A stretch of 13,945 nucleotides of DNA from MED-G78 sp964546275. Its GTDB lineage: Bacteria > Pseudomonadota > Gammaproteobacteria > Magnimaribacterales > D2472. Shown here in pieces: positions 5,601 to 13,748 of the stretch; the first letter of the stretch is position 1, and each line of letters opens with the position of its first letter. The stretch lies in the NCBI GenBank assembly GCA_964546275.1, contig CAZJJG010000028.1, positions 1-13,945 of the forward strand. The letters run 5' to 3'. The position numbers were made by a program, and so were the translations under genes. Below the pieces are notes generated by a model. That model did no database searches and was not told the DNA's origin. It saw only the letters and a list, made by a program, of their open reading frames with translations.

Positions 5601-8600
5601 GTGTCAAAGACTAGTTGCCTAATTCTTCAGGGTAAAAAAAGTTTTTCTATCTCCAAATTGGAACAACTTAACCGCGCTTTTAATAAAGCTAATAAATTAG
5701 AAGTCTCACTTTCATGCTTTGAAGTCTACCTTATTGCCCAAGAATCTGATGCTAACAGCCAAGTTGCAGAGATTTCAGAAATTGTAAAAGGTTCAAATGA
5801 GCTGCAAGAATTTTTATTTTTAGTAGGACCTAGAACAGGAACTATTACACCTTGGTCATCAAAAACAGAAGATATTTTAAAGAATGTCGGCATCAAAAAT
5901 GTACAAAGAGTAGAAAGATTTTTTGGCTATAGTATTAAAAATATAAATATTGAATTAGCTAGCTTAGATGTCTCTATGCTTTTTGATCGAATGACCCAAG
6001 ATATTTATTCTTCTACTGAACAATGCACATCCATTTTAGCCCCAACGCCTCAAAGACTCGTAAATCATATTGATATTGTGATGGAAGGAAAAATAGCACT
6101 GGTTAATGCAAACAGAGATTTTGGATTTGCGCTAAGTGAAGATGAAATAGATTATTTATTTAATTTTTACTCAGCAGAAAATAGAAATCCAACTGATGCA
6201 GAGTTGATGATGTTTGCTCAAGCTAACTCCGAACATTGTCGTCATAAAATTTTCAATGCTGACTGGGTCATCGATGATAAGCCTGTTGATCAATCCTTGT
6301 TTGATTTTATTAAGGCGACTAGTAAAAATTCTCCGAATGGAATTATCTCAGCTTATAAAGATAATGCTGCAGTTACAAAAGGCGAAGAGGTTGAAAGGCT
6401 ATATCAGGATGAGAAAAATATTTATACATTTGAAAAAGAATTACTAAATTCTACTATTAAGGTTGAAACGCACAACCATCCAACAGCTATTTCGCCATAC
6501 CCCGGAGCAGCAACAGGTTCTGGCGGAGAAATTAGAGATGAGGGCGCTACAGGAAGAGGAGCTAAACCAAAAATTGGCTTGGCGGCATATAACGTTTCAA
6601 ATTTAAGAATTCCAAGTTTGCCAAGAGATTGGGAGAATGAGCAGCATTCACCAGAAAGAATAGCCACACCATTAGATATTATGATTGAGGCACCTATTGG
6701 AGCTGCTGCATTTAATAATGAATTTGGTAGACCTTGCACCTTGGGATATTTTAGATCTTTTGAAACTCCATTTAATTCCAATATGACAGCTTACGGTTAT
6801 CACAAGCCAATTATGTTAGCTGGAGGCATAGGTGAAATCAGAGATAAAAATAATTTTAAACTCCAAATAGATGAGGGTTATATTGTAGTTGTGCTTGGCG
6901 GCCCAGCAATGCTTATTGGTCTTGGTGGAGGTGCAGCTTCTTCAGTTTCATCTGGAGACAGCGATGAAGATTTAGACTTTGCATCAGTACAAAGAGATAA
7001 CGCTGAAATGGAACGCAGATGTCAGGAAGTCATCAACCGATGCTCCTCCATGGATGAGAGTTATATTGAATTCATTCATGATGTTGGGGCAGGCGGTTTG
7101 TCTAATGCTATTCCTGAACTTGCTAAAGACTCTGAATTGGGAGTTTTAATTAATCTTGAATCTATTCCTTTATCAGATGAATCCATGTCACCAATGGAGA
7201 TATGGTCTAACGAATCACAAGAAAGATATGTTTTAGCAATCCATCCCGATAACAAAGAGGCATTTGTTAGTATCTGTGAACGTGAGCGATGCCCATATGC
7301 ACTAGTAGGATATACAACTGAAGAAAAGTACGTAAAGCTCTATGATTTTGCAACTGATACCTATCCAGTTGATGTTCCTTTGAGCATGTTATTTGGAGAG
7401 CTACCAATTAGTGACATGGTGGTTTCTTCAGAAACTCCAGATATCCCTTCATCAACTCCAATTCAAAATTTTGAACTAAAAAAATCTATTCATTCAGTTT
7501 TAAGACATCCTACAGTGGCATCAAAATCTTTCTTGATAACAATTGGAGATAGGACTGTAGGAGGCATGACAGCTAGAGATCAGCTTGTAGGCCCATGGCA
7601 AGTTCCAACCTCAAATTACTCCATGAGCTTAAGATCATTTACCGATCATTCTGGTGAGGTGGTTACTTTAGGTGAGAAGCCTACTTTAGCAATTAACAAT
7701 CCTTCTGCTTCCATGCGAATGGCAATGGGAGAAGCTCTGACTAATATGGTTTCAGCACCAATTAAAGGCATGGATGAAATTCAAGTATCTGCAAATTGGA
7801 TGGCTGCTTCAGGTGAAAATATTGAAGACCTCGCTCTTCGAAAGGGCGTTGAAGCTTTATCTGAATTCTCCATTGAGTTAGGAGTGTCTATTCCAGTTGG
7901 AAAAGATTCATTATCTATGAGAACTAAATGGGATGAAGCTAACGAGCAGTATGTAGTTAAAAGTCCTTTATCTGGAGTTATTACAGCAATGGCACCAGTA
8001 CAAGATGTTAGAAAAGCAGTAACGACATTAATGAATCCAGATATTGATTCGAGCTTAATGCTGGTAAAGCTAAATTCAAAAAATCGACTCGGTGGCTCTA
8101 TTTTAAGTGAAGTCTATCAAGCGAATATTCAAGAAACACCAGATATAGAGAGTTCCAAAGCATTTACTAAGATGTTTAATTTAACTCAAGACTTCATCAC
8201 AAATAAAACTATTCATGCTTTGCATGATGTCTCCGATGGAGGCCTTATAACAACTTTTAGTGAATTAGCTTTTACAGCAAAGATTGGATTAAATCTTAAT
8301 TTAGATTCCTTAATCACTGATCCAGCTTTAACCAATGAAGCTTTATTTAATGAAGAGATTGGTTTAGTTGTTCAAGTAGAAAAAGGACAAGAGATAAAAG
8401 TTCAAGAGATATATCAAGCTGCAGGGTTACAAGTTTATGAAGTTGGCTTTATTAATAAAACCCATTCGCTAGATGTTTATTTTAATAATGAAATTATTTT
8501 TTCTGAGTCCTTGGTGGATCTTGAAACTAAATGGCGCGAAGCCTCTCATGCCATTCAAAGCATGCGAGATAATAAAGAATCAGCTGATTCCGAATTAAGT

Positions 8601-9464
8601 TTAATTACAGATGGCTTTTCAGGTCTCTTTGCTAAAGAAGCATTTAATGAATCTCATATAAATACTATTAATATAAAAACGACTAAACCTCGGGTAGCTA
8701 TTCTCAGAGAGCAAGGTGTTAATGGGCAGATGGAAATGGCTGCAGCATTTAATCTTGCTGGCTTTGAAGCGGTAGATATTCACATGCAAGATTTACTCGA
8801 TGATGGTAAAAATCTTAAAGATTTCAATGGCTTGGCTGTATGTGGGGGTTTTTCTTATGGTGATGTATTAGGTGCTGGTGGAGGGTGGTCAAAAACAATA
8901 CTCCATAACCAGAGAATTAAAGATCAGTTTGAGCAATTCTTTTTTGATGAATCTACTTTTACTTTAGGAGTATGTAATGGTTGTCAGATGCTTTCTAATT
9001 TAAATAACATTATTCCAGGTGCTGAGAACTGGCCTAATTTTGTTAAAAATAAATCAGATCAATTCGAGGCTAGGCTGGTTCAAGTAGAAATCAACAAAAG
9101 TGATTCTGTGCTTTTAAATTCAATGGAATCTTGGCAAGTACCAATAGCTTCTGCGCATGGCGAAGGTAGAACTTCTTTTACTAATCAAGCTCAGATAGAT
9201 GCTTTAATTGCATCGAAGCAAGTTGCTATGAGATATATAGATTCTAATGGTATTTCAACTGAGCAATATCCATTAAACCCCAATGGTTCAGTAGATGGCA
9301 TTACAGGTATTACTGCAGCTAATGGAAGGGTTACGATAATGATGCCTCATCCAGAAAGAGTTTTTAGAGCAGCTCAATTATCGTGGAGACCAAAACATTG
9401 GAAAGAATTTTCTCCATGGATGCAGATTTTTATGAATGCTAAAATATTTAGCGAAGAGTCGTAA
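5601..9464 (+). CDS. purL: Phosphoribosylformylglycinamidine synthase (large single-chain PurL)
   Basis: This enzyme catalyses the fourth step of de novo purine synthesis: FGAR, glutamine and ATP give FGAM. At 1287 residues it is the large proteobacterial form, which fuses a PurS-like N-terminal region, the FGAM synthetase core and a C-terminal glutaminase. The core signature VETHNHPTAISPYPGAATG starts at residue 288 and continues through GGEIRDEGATGRG. The second half has DVSDGGL, typical of the duplicated AIRS-like fold. The glutaminase triad is Cys1125 (GVCNGCQM), His1250 and Glu1252 (PHPE), each ten residues before the enterobacterial positions. No separate purQ or purS is needed. The start is GTG: the frame upstream reaches a stop at 5571-5573 with no ATG, and the N-terminus aligns with known PurL. 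Only a weak GGA at 5594-5596 precedes it. It is divergent from mltF, as in E. coli. Confidence 0.98.
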   Translation: MSKTSCLILQGKKSFSISKLEQLNRAFNKANKLEVSLSCFEVYLIAQESDANSQVAEISEIVKGSNELQEFLFLVGPRTGTITPWSSKTEDILKNVGIKNVQRVERFFGYSIKNINIELASLDVSMLFDRMTQDIYSSTEQCTSILAPTPQRLVNHIDIVMEGKIALVNANRDFGFALSEDEIDYLFNFYSAENRNPTDAELMMFAQANSEHCRHKIFNADWVIDDKPVDQSLFDFIKATSKNSPNGIISAYKDNAAVTKGEEVERLYQDEKNIYTFEKELLNSTIKVETHNHPTAISPYPGAATGSGGEIRDEGATGRGAKPKIGLAAYNVSNLRIPSLPRDWENEQHSPERIATPLDIMIEAPIGAAAFNNEFGRPCTLGYFRSFETPFNSNMTAYGYHKPIMLAGGIGEIRDKNNFKLQIDEGYIVVVLGGPAMLIGLGGGAASSVSSGDSDEDLDFASVQRDNAEMERRCQEVINRCSSMDESYIEFIHDVGAGGLSNAIPELAKDSELGVLINLESIPLSDESMSPMEIWSNESQERYVLAIHPDNKEAFVSICERERCPYALVGYTTEEKYVKLYDFATDTYPVDVPLSMLFGELPISDMVVSSETPDIPSSTPIQNFELKKSIHSVLRHPTVASKSFLITIGDRTVGGMTARDQLVGPWQVPTSNYSMSLRSFTDHSGEVVTLGEKPTLAINNPSASMRMAMGEALTNMVSAPIKGMDEIQVSANWMAASGENIEDLALRKGVEALSEFSIELGVSIPVGKDSLSMRTKWDEANEQYVVKSPLSGVITAMAPVQDVRKAVTTLMNPDIDSSLMLVKLNSKNRLGGSILSEVYQANIQETPDIESSKAFTKMFNLTQDFITNKTIHALHDVSDGGLITTFSELAFTAKIGLNLNLDSLITDPALTNEALFNEEIGLVVQVEKGQEIKVQEIYQAAGLQVYEVGFINKTHSLDVYFNNEIIFSESLVDLETKWREASHAIQSMRDNKESADSELSLITDGFSGLFAKEAFNESHINTINIKTTKPRVAILREQGVNGQMEMAAAFNLAGFEAVDIHMQDLLDDGKNLKDFNGLAVCGGFSYGDVLGAGGGWSKTILHNQRIKDQFEQFFFDESTFTLGVCNGCQMLSNLNNIIPGAENWPNFVKNKSDQFEARLVQVEINKSDSVLLNSMESWQVPIASAHGEGRTSFTNQAQIDALIASKQVAMRYIDSNGISTEQYPLNPNGSVDGITGITAANGRVTIMMPHPERVFRAAQLSWRPKHWKEFSPWMQIFMNAKIFSEES

Positions 9465-9478
9465 CTACCAGATAGTTA
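9462..9478. repeat. Inverted repeat spanning the two abutting stop codons
   Basis: TAACTA and TAGTTA form perfect 6-bp arms around the loop CCAGA. The left arm consists exactly of the purL stop codon and the complement of the Nudix stop codon. A/T-rich arms and the lack of a T-run on either side make it a weak terminator candidate, though nothing else at this convergent junction could end transcription. Confidence 0.25.
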
Positions 9479-10001
9479 TATCTTCAGCTCTGAAATCAAA
9501 ATTGCCTGTTTTTTTATCTTCTAAATAATATTCAAGAGTTTTCTTAACAGTTGGAAAAGCTAACTCATCCCAAGGTATTTCAGATTCATCAAACAGCTTA
9601 ACTTCTATACTTTCTGAAGTTGGCCCATAATTATCATCTAACAAGTCTGCAAGAAAAAAGAAATGGATTTGGTTGATATGAGGTAGGCTAAACATTGTGT
9701 ATGGCATGGTAGCTTTAGCTTCAGAGCCAGTTTCTTCCATAGTTTCTCTTAATGCCCCAGCTTGAACAGTTTCTGCATTTTCCATGAAGCCTGCAGGCAA
9801 GGTCCAATATCCTTTTCTAGGATGAATATTTCTCTTAGCCATCAAAATTTTGTTATCCCTTATACATAAAGCACCAACAACCATATTAGGGTTTGTATAA
9901 TGAATGACGTTGCAATCACTGCATATATGACGTTTTAAGTGGTCATCTTCGGGAATTTTGAAGTCTAAATTAGAACTTCCACAATCTGAACAGTATTTCA
10001 A
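9465..10001 (-). CDS. Zinc-ribbon Nudix hydrolase
   Basis: A 178-residue Nudix pyrophosphohydrolase. The N-terminal zinc ribbon has Cys4, Cys7, Cys27 and Cys30 (CSDC and CSDC pairs). The Nudix box runs from Gly71 to Ser93 in the canonical pattern G-x5-E-x7-RE-xx-EE-x-G, with R85, E86, E89 and E90 as the Mg2+-coordinating core. Such proteins hydrolyse nucleoside diphosphates linked to another group; ADP-ribose or NADH-like dinucleotides are plausible, but the substrate is not determined. It is shorter than E. coli NudC (257) and lacks its N-terminal domain, so I do not call it NudC. The start is TTG at 10001-9999: the upstream frame reaches a stop with no ATG or GTG, and AGGTAG lies 4 nt before the TTG. 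Its stop codon abuts the purL stop with no gap. It is divergent from a second, unrelated Nudix gene. Confidence 0.9.
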   Translation of the reverse strand: MKYCSDCGSSNLDFKIPEDDHLKRHICSDCNVIHYTNPNMVVGALCIRDNKILMAKRNIHPRKGYWTLPAGFMENAETVQAGALRETMEETGSEAKATMPYTMFSLPHINQIHFFFLADLLDDNYGPTSESIEVKLFDESEIPWDELAFPTVKKTLEYYLEDKKTGNFDFRAEDITIW

Positions 10002-10005
10002 TTTT

Positions 10006-10011
10006 CTACCT
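10006..10011 (-). promoter_or_regulatory. Ribosome binding site supporting the TTG start
   Basis: AGGTAG reads on the minus strand 4 nt before the TTG of the zinc-ribbon Nudix gene. The in-frame region upstream ends in TAA at 10034-10032 and contains no ATG or GTG, so this site decides the start. Confidence 0.5.
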
Positions 10012-10025
10012 AAATTTAAGATTAA

Positions 10026-10049
10026 GTAAGCTTAAAAAGTTAAACTTAC
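10026..10049. repeat. Inverted repeat between the divergent Nudix genes
   Basis: GTAAGCTTAA and TTAAACTTAC are 10-nt arms with one mismatch (C10031 against A10044) around the 4-nt loop AAAG. The repeat occupies about half of the 51-bp divergent spacer and ends 3 nt before the ATG of the rightward gene. It could be an operator for both genes or a hairpin in the rightward mRNA that would cover its ribosome-entry region. Confidence 0.45.
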
Positions 10050-10052
10050 AAC

Positions 10053-10637
10053 ATGATCGATAGCATAAAGCAAAAGCTTGAAAAACTAAATCCTAGCGAG
10101 CCCACAAACTTAAAAAAAGCAGGTGTTTTAATAGCAATACTTAATTATGGTGAATATAGAGACTCACCCTCTATTATTTATACCCAAAGATCTTCAAATG
10201 TATCAACCCATTCTGGTGAGGTAAGTTTTCCAGGCGGCATGATGGAAGAATCAGATACTGATCTCTATCAAACAGCTTTAAGAGAGTCTAATGAGGAGAT
10301 GAGTCTTGACTCATCTTTAGTAGAAAGAGTTGGCAGATTAGATTATTTAGTTTCTAGATATAATATTGAAGTTAATCCATTTGTTGGCATTATTAATCAA
10401 AAGCCTCACTTATTAGGCAATGCAGAAATAGAAGAAATATTTGAAGTGCCAATTGAATTCTTGTTAAATAAAAACAATATGACAACTCAGACCTTTCAAA
10501 GGGATAATATGCATTTAGAAATGCCTACTTGGTATTATAATAATCAAAAGATATGGGGCCTTACAGCTATGATCACTGCAGATCTATTAAACCAATGTTT
10601 TGATGCTGATATAGGTATTGGAGTTTTGAGAGGATAA
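10053..10637 (+). CDS. Nudix hydrolase, CoA pyrophosphatase type (NudL-like)
   Basis: A 194-residue Nudix hydrolase, close to E. coli NudL (about 192). The CoA-family signature preceding the Nudix box is present as YTQRSSNVSTHSGEVSFPGG at 43-62. It is followed by the Nudix helix with TALRESNEEMSL at 74-85 (E78, E81, E82 bind metal). The final Nudix Gly is Ser84, a tolerated change also seen as Ala in NudL. IWGLTAMIT at 167-175 is typical of the family's C-terminal part. The expected reaction is hydrolysis of CoA or acyl-CoA to phosphopantetheine derivatives and 3',5'-ADP, in the cytosol. There is no Shine-Dalgarno; the inverted repeat at 10026-10049 directly precedes the ATG. It is the first gene of a tight cluster, and 1 nt separates its stop from the next start. 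Confidence 0.88.
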   Translation: MIDSIKQKLEKLNPSEPTNLKKAGVLIAILNYGEYRDSPSIIYTQRSSNVSTHSGEVSFPGGMMEESDTDLYQTALRESNEEMSLDSSLVERVGRLDYLVSRYNIEVNPFVGIINQKPHLLGNAEIEEIFEVPIEFLLNKNNMTTQTFQRDNMHLEMPTWYYNNQKIWGLTAMITADLLNQCFDADIGIGVLRG

Positions 10638-10638
10638 T

Positions 10639-11157
10639 ATGATTACAAGTTTAGGTAATAAGATATTAAGTACTGAAAATGATGATTACTGGATTGCACC
10701 AGATGCAAATATTATCGGTTCAGTTCATTTAGCTAAAGATGCTAGTGTTTGGTTTAACTGCACTTTGAGAGCTGATAATGAGCCTATTTATATAGGCGAG
10801 GGATCTAATGTCCAAGATGGCTCTATTATTCATACTGATCCAGGTTTTGCATGTAAAGTTGGAAAATTTGTAACTATTGGACACATGGTAATGCTGCATG
10901 GTTGCGAGATTGGTGATGGTTCACTCATAGGAATAGGTTCTGTTGTGTTAAATGGAGCTAAAATTGGAAAGAATTGTATTATTGGCGCAAAAGCCCTTAT
11001 CACTGAAAATATGATAGTTCCAGATGGATCAATGGTCTTAGGCATGCCTGGAAAAATTAAAAAACAATTAACTGAAGAAGAGCAACAAATGCCTGCATTA
11101 AATGCTCATCACTATATTGAGAATTACAAAAAATATAAAGAAGCAGAACAACTTTAA
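10639..11157 (+). CDS. Gamma-class carbonic anhydrase-like protein (YrdA/PaaY family)
   Basis: A 172-residue left-handed beta-helix (hexapeptide repeat) protein expected to form trimers. It carries the three metal-ligand histidines at His65 (SIIH), His82 (IGH) and His87 (MLHGC), and the family residues Arg44 and Asp46 (LRADN) and Gln59-Asp60 (NVQDGS). Hexapeptide turns run from about 22 to 137 (IIGSVH, IGEGSN, IGDGSL, IGKNCI, VPDGSM), ending in a C-terminal helix at about 144-170. Metal-binding residues are intact, but many YrdA-type proteins show little or no carbonic anhydrase activity in vitro, so CO2 hydration is only a possibility. GAGAGG at 10628-10633, inside the end of the upstream gene, serves its ATG and suggests translational coupling with the Nudix gene. 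alaS follows after 5 nt. Confidence 0.93.
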   Translation: MITSLGNKILSTENDDYWIAPDANIIGSVHLAKDASVWFNCTLRADNEPIYIGEGSNVQDGSIIHTDPGFACKVGKFVTIGHMVMLHGCEIGDGSLIGIGSVVLNGAKIGKNCIIGAKALITENMIVPDGSMVLGMPGKIKKQLTEEEQQMPALNAHHYIENYKKYKEAEQL

Positions 11158-11162
11158 ATATT

Positions 11163-13736
11163 ATGAACACTAAAGAATTAAGACAAGAATTTTTAGATTT
11201 TTTTGAATCTAAGAATCATACTATTGTTGATTCAAGCTCATTAGTTCCGCTTAATGATGAAACTTTGCTTTTCACTAATGCCGGGATGGTTCAATTCAAA
11301 GACGTATTTCTAGGAACTGAAAAAAGAAAATATGTCAGAGCAACCTCTTCTCAAAGATGTATTAGAGCTGGAGGAAAGCATAATGATCTAGAGAATGTTG
11401 GGTATACACTCAGACATCATACTTTTTTTGAAATGCTAGGAAATTTTAGTTTTGGTGATTATTTCAAAAATGATGCTATCGCATTTGCATGGGAATTTCT
11501 TACAGTTGTTTTAAAGTTACCAGAAGATAAATTATGGATCTCTGTTTATCAAGATGATGATGAAGCTGCATTAATCTGGAAAGATGAGATTGGTGTTAAT
11601 CCAGAAAGAATTGTTCGACTTGGCGAAGAGGATAATTTCTGGTCTATGGGTGATACAGGTCCATGCGGACCTTGTTCTGAAATTTATTACGATCATGGCG
11701 ATCATATACCTGGTACTCCGCCAGGAAGTGATGGTGATGAAGGGGACCGTTTTGTAGAAATATGGAACCTTGTATTTATGCAATTTAATAGAGACAGCAG
11801 CGGGGCTATGACTCCATTACCAAAACCTTCAGTTGATACCGGAATGGGATTAGAGAGAATAGCTGCAGTCATGCAAGGAGTTAACTCTAATTATGATACA
11901 GATTTCTTTAAAAATTTAATTACTGCTTCAGAAAATCTTATTGGTAGTCCTGGCAATGTTTCTCATAAAGTTATTGCAGATCATATTAGATCAACTAGCT
12001 TTTTAATTCTTGATGAAGTTATGCCAGAGAATGAAGGCAGAGGTTATGTTTTAAGAAGAATTTTAAGAAGGGCTATTAGACATGGATATAAAATGGGAGC
12101 TACCAAACCATTTTTAAATAATTTAGTTACTAATTTAGTCGAACTCATGTCAGATGCTTATCCAGCGTTACAAGAAAAAGAAGATTTAATTACAAAAACA
12201 ATTTTGGCTGAAGAATTAAAGTTTTTTGAAACCCTAGAGAAGGGCATTCAAATTTTAGAAGATTCCATTAATGCTATTGAAGATAAAACTATTCCAGGAG
12301 AAGTTATTTTTAAACTCCATGATACCTTTGGATTTCCATTTGATTTAACTGCTGATATTGCAAGGGAAAAAGATTTGGAGGTCGATGTTGAGGGTTTTAA
12401 TGCTTGCATGGCTAAGCAAAAACAGGCATCAAAAGCTGCTAGTAGCTTTACATCTAAACTTCCTGCTGCAGCAGGTATTCAAGAGACTAAATTTTTAGGA
12501 TATGAGTTTTTAGAAGCTGAAAGTAGTGTTATCGCGATCTGGAATGGTCTTGATGAGATTGACTCTGCTGAAAAAGACCACGACATTTTTTTTGCAACTG
12601 AAAAAACTCCATTCTATGCAGAATCAGGAGGTCAGGTAGGAGATAGAGGAAGCTTTTTATCTAATGGTTCTAGTGGTGCTATTATAGATTGTAAGAAACA
12701 AGGAAAAGTATTTATTCACAAAGCAGTTTTAAATACAGGCACATTAAACAAAAACGATGTTATTAGTATGAGCGTTGAAAAAGATAAAAGACAAGCAGTA
12801 GCTATTCATCATTCAGCTACCCATTTAATGCATGCAGCTTTAAAAGAAGTTCTTGGTGATCATGTGCAGCAAAAAGGCTCTTTAGTTGATGAGCATAAGC
12901 TTAGATTTGATTTTTCTCATAGCGGACCATTAACAAAGGAAGAGATTGTTCAAATTGAAAGCTTGGTTAATCGAGAGATGTTAAATAATGTTGAAGTCAC
13001 GACTGAGATCATGGACCTTGATAAGGCTATGAATTCTGGAGCTCAAGCGCTCTTTGGTGAAAAATATGACGATGAGGTAAGAGTTCTTAGTATGGGTGAA
13101 AAAGCCTACTCAGTTGAGCTTTGTGGGGGTACTCATGTGAAGAGAACTGGAGATATGGGTTTATTTATAATAACCAGTCAATCTAGTGTTGCTTCGGGAA
13201 TAAGAAGGGTTGAAGCTCTTTCTGGAAAACAAGCAATAAAATATTTAGAAGAATTAAGGTCAGTAAATGACTCCATACAGCAATTATTAAATACACCTCA
13301 AGATTCACTTGAGGAAAAGGTTAAGAGCCTGATTGATGAAAATAAGAAACTAAAAAAAGGTGGCGGCGCATCAACTGCAGTTGAAGTTATTTCATCAGAA
13401 ACTATTGATCAAGGTAACTGGACTTTAATACTTGAACAAGTAAATGTTGCTGATAACAAGCTATTAAGAGGATTAGTTGATAAAAAGAAAAGCTCAATGG
13501 ATACAGGTGTTATTGTTATTTTAAATGCCATGGATACTAAAGTAGCATTAGTATGTGGCGTAACTGAAAATATGACCTCGCAAATATCAGCAGGCGATAT
13601 CATTAAATCATTATCAGAATCCTTAGGAGGCAAAGGTGGCGGAAGATCAGACTTTGCTCAAGGCGCTGGCGAATCAAATAATGTTAAAGAATTCGTGACA
13701 TCTATTCCAAATATCGTAAAATCTCTCGCAAAATAG
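11163..13736 (+). CDS. alaS: Alanyl-tRNA synthetase
   Basis: It charges tRNA-Ala and clears mischarged Ser/Gly-tRNA-Ala. At 857 residues it is near the E. coli length (875). The class II catalytic core is evident: RCIRAGGKHNDLENVG at 65-80, motif 2 RHHTFFEMLGNFSFGDYF at 84-101, DTGPCGPCSEIYYDHG, and motif 3 GMGLERIAAV. The tRNA-recognition region includes RRILRRAIRHGYKMG and HDTFGFPFDLT. The editing domain keeps the zinc ligands His550 and His554 (HSATH) and Cys654 and His658 (CGGTH). The C-Ala domain ends with the glycine-rich GGKGGGRSDFAQGAG at 822-836. All functional parts appear intact. The ATG lies 5 nt after the upstream stop, with no Shine-Dalgarno; co-transcription with the Nudix and carbonic-anhydrase-like genes is likely. 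lysC follows after 12 nt, an order known in other Gammaproteobacteria. Confidence 0.99.
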   Translation: MNTKELRQEFLDFFESKNHTIVDSSSLVPLNDETLLFTNAGMVQFKDVFLGTEKRKYVRATSSQRCIRAGGKHNDLENVGYTLRHHTFFEMLGNFSFGDYFKNDAIAFAWEFLTVVLKLPEDKLWISVYQDDDEAALIWKDEIGVNPERIVRLGEEDNFWSMGDTGPCGPCSEIYYDHGDHIPGTPPGSDGDEGDRFVEIWNLVFMQFNRDSSGAMTPLPKPSVDTGMGLERIAAVMQGVNSNYDTDFFKNLITASENLIGSPGNVSHKVIADHIRSTSFLILDEVMPENEGRGYVLRRILRRAIRHGYKMGATKPFLNNLVTNLVELMSDAYPALQEKEDLITKTILAEELKFFETLEKGIQILEDSINAIEDKTIPGEVIFKLHDTFGFPFDLTADIAREKDLEVDVEGFNACMAKQKQASKAASSFTSKLPAAAGIQETKFLGYEFLEAESSVIAIWNGLDEIDSAEKDHDIFFATEKTPFYAESGGQVGDRGSFLSNGSSGAIIDCKKQGKVFIHKAVLNTGTLNKNDVISMSVEKDKRQAVAIHHSATHLMHAALKEVLGDHVQQKGSLVDEHKLRFDFSHSGPLTKEEIVQIESLVNREMLNNVEVTTEIMDLDKAMNSGAQALFGEKYDDEVRVLSMGEKAYSVELCGGTHVKRTGDMGLFIITSQSSVASGIRRVEALSGKQAIKYLEELRSVNDSIQQLLNTPQDSLEEKVKSLIDENKKLKKGGGASTAVEVISSETIDQGNWTLILEQVNVADNKLLRGLVDKKKSSMDTGVIVILNAMDTKVALVCGVTENMTSQISAGDIIKSLSESLGGKGGGRSDFAQGAGESNNVKEFVTSIPNIVKSLAK

Positions 13737-13748
13737 CTTTAACATTTT

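Noticed and set aside
6214..6447. A 77-codon open frame inside purL on the same strand
   Set aside because: It lies wholly within a well-conserved part of PurL in another frame, has no recognisable domain and no ribosome site; it is a shadow of the A/T-rich gene.
6422..6781. A 119-codon open frame antisense to purL
   Set aside because: It is opposite the conserved ETHNHP/GGEIRDEG core, and its apparent order reflects the complement of PurL codons, not an independent protein.
10830..11045. A 71-codon antisense frame in the gamma-CA-like gene
   Set aside because: The hexapeptide-repeat gene keeps its antisense frame open through its periodic codons; no ribosome site or homology is seen.
13737..13748. 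A lysine riboswitch or leader ahead of lysC
   Set aside because: Only 12 nt separate alaS and lysC, which is too short for any such element.
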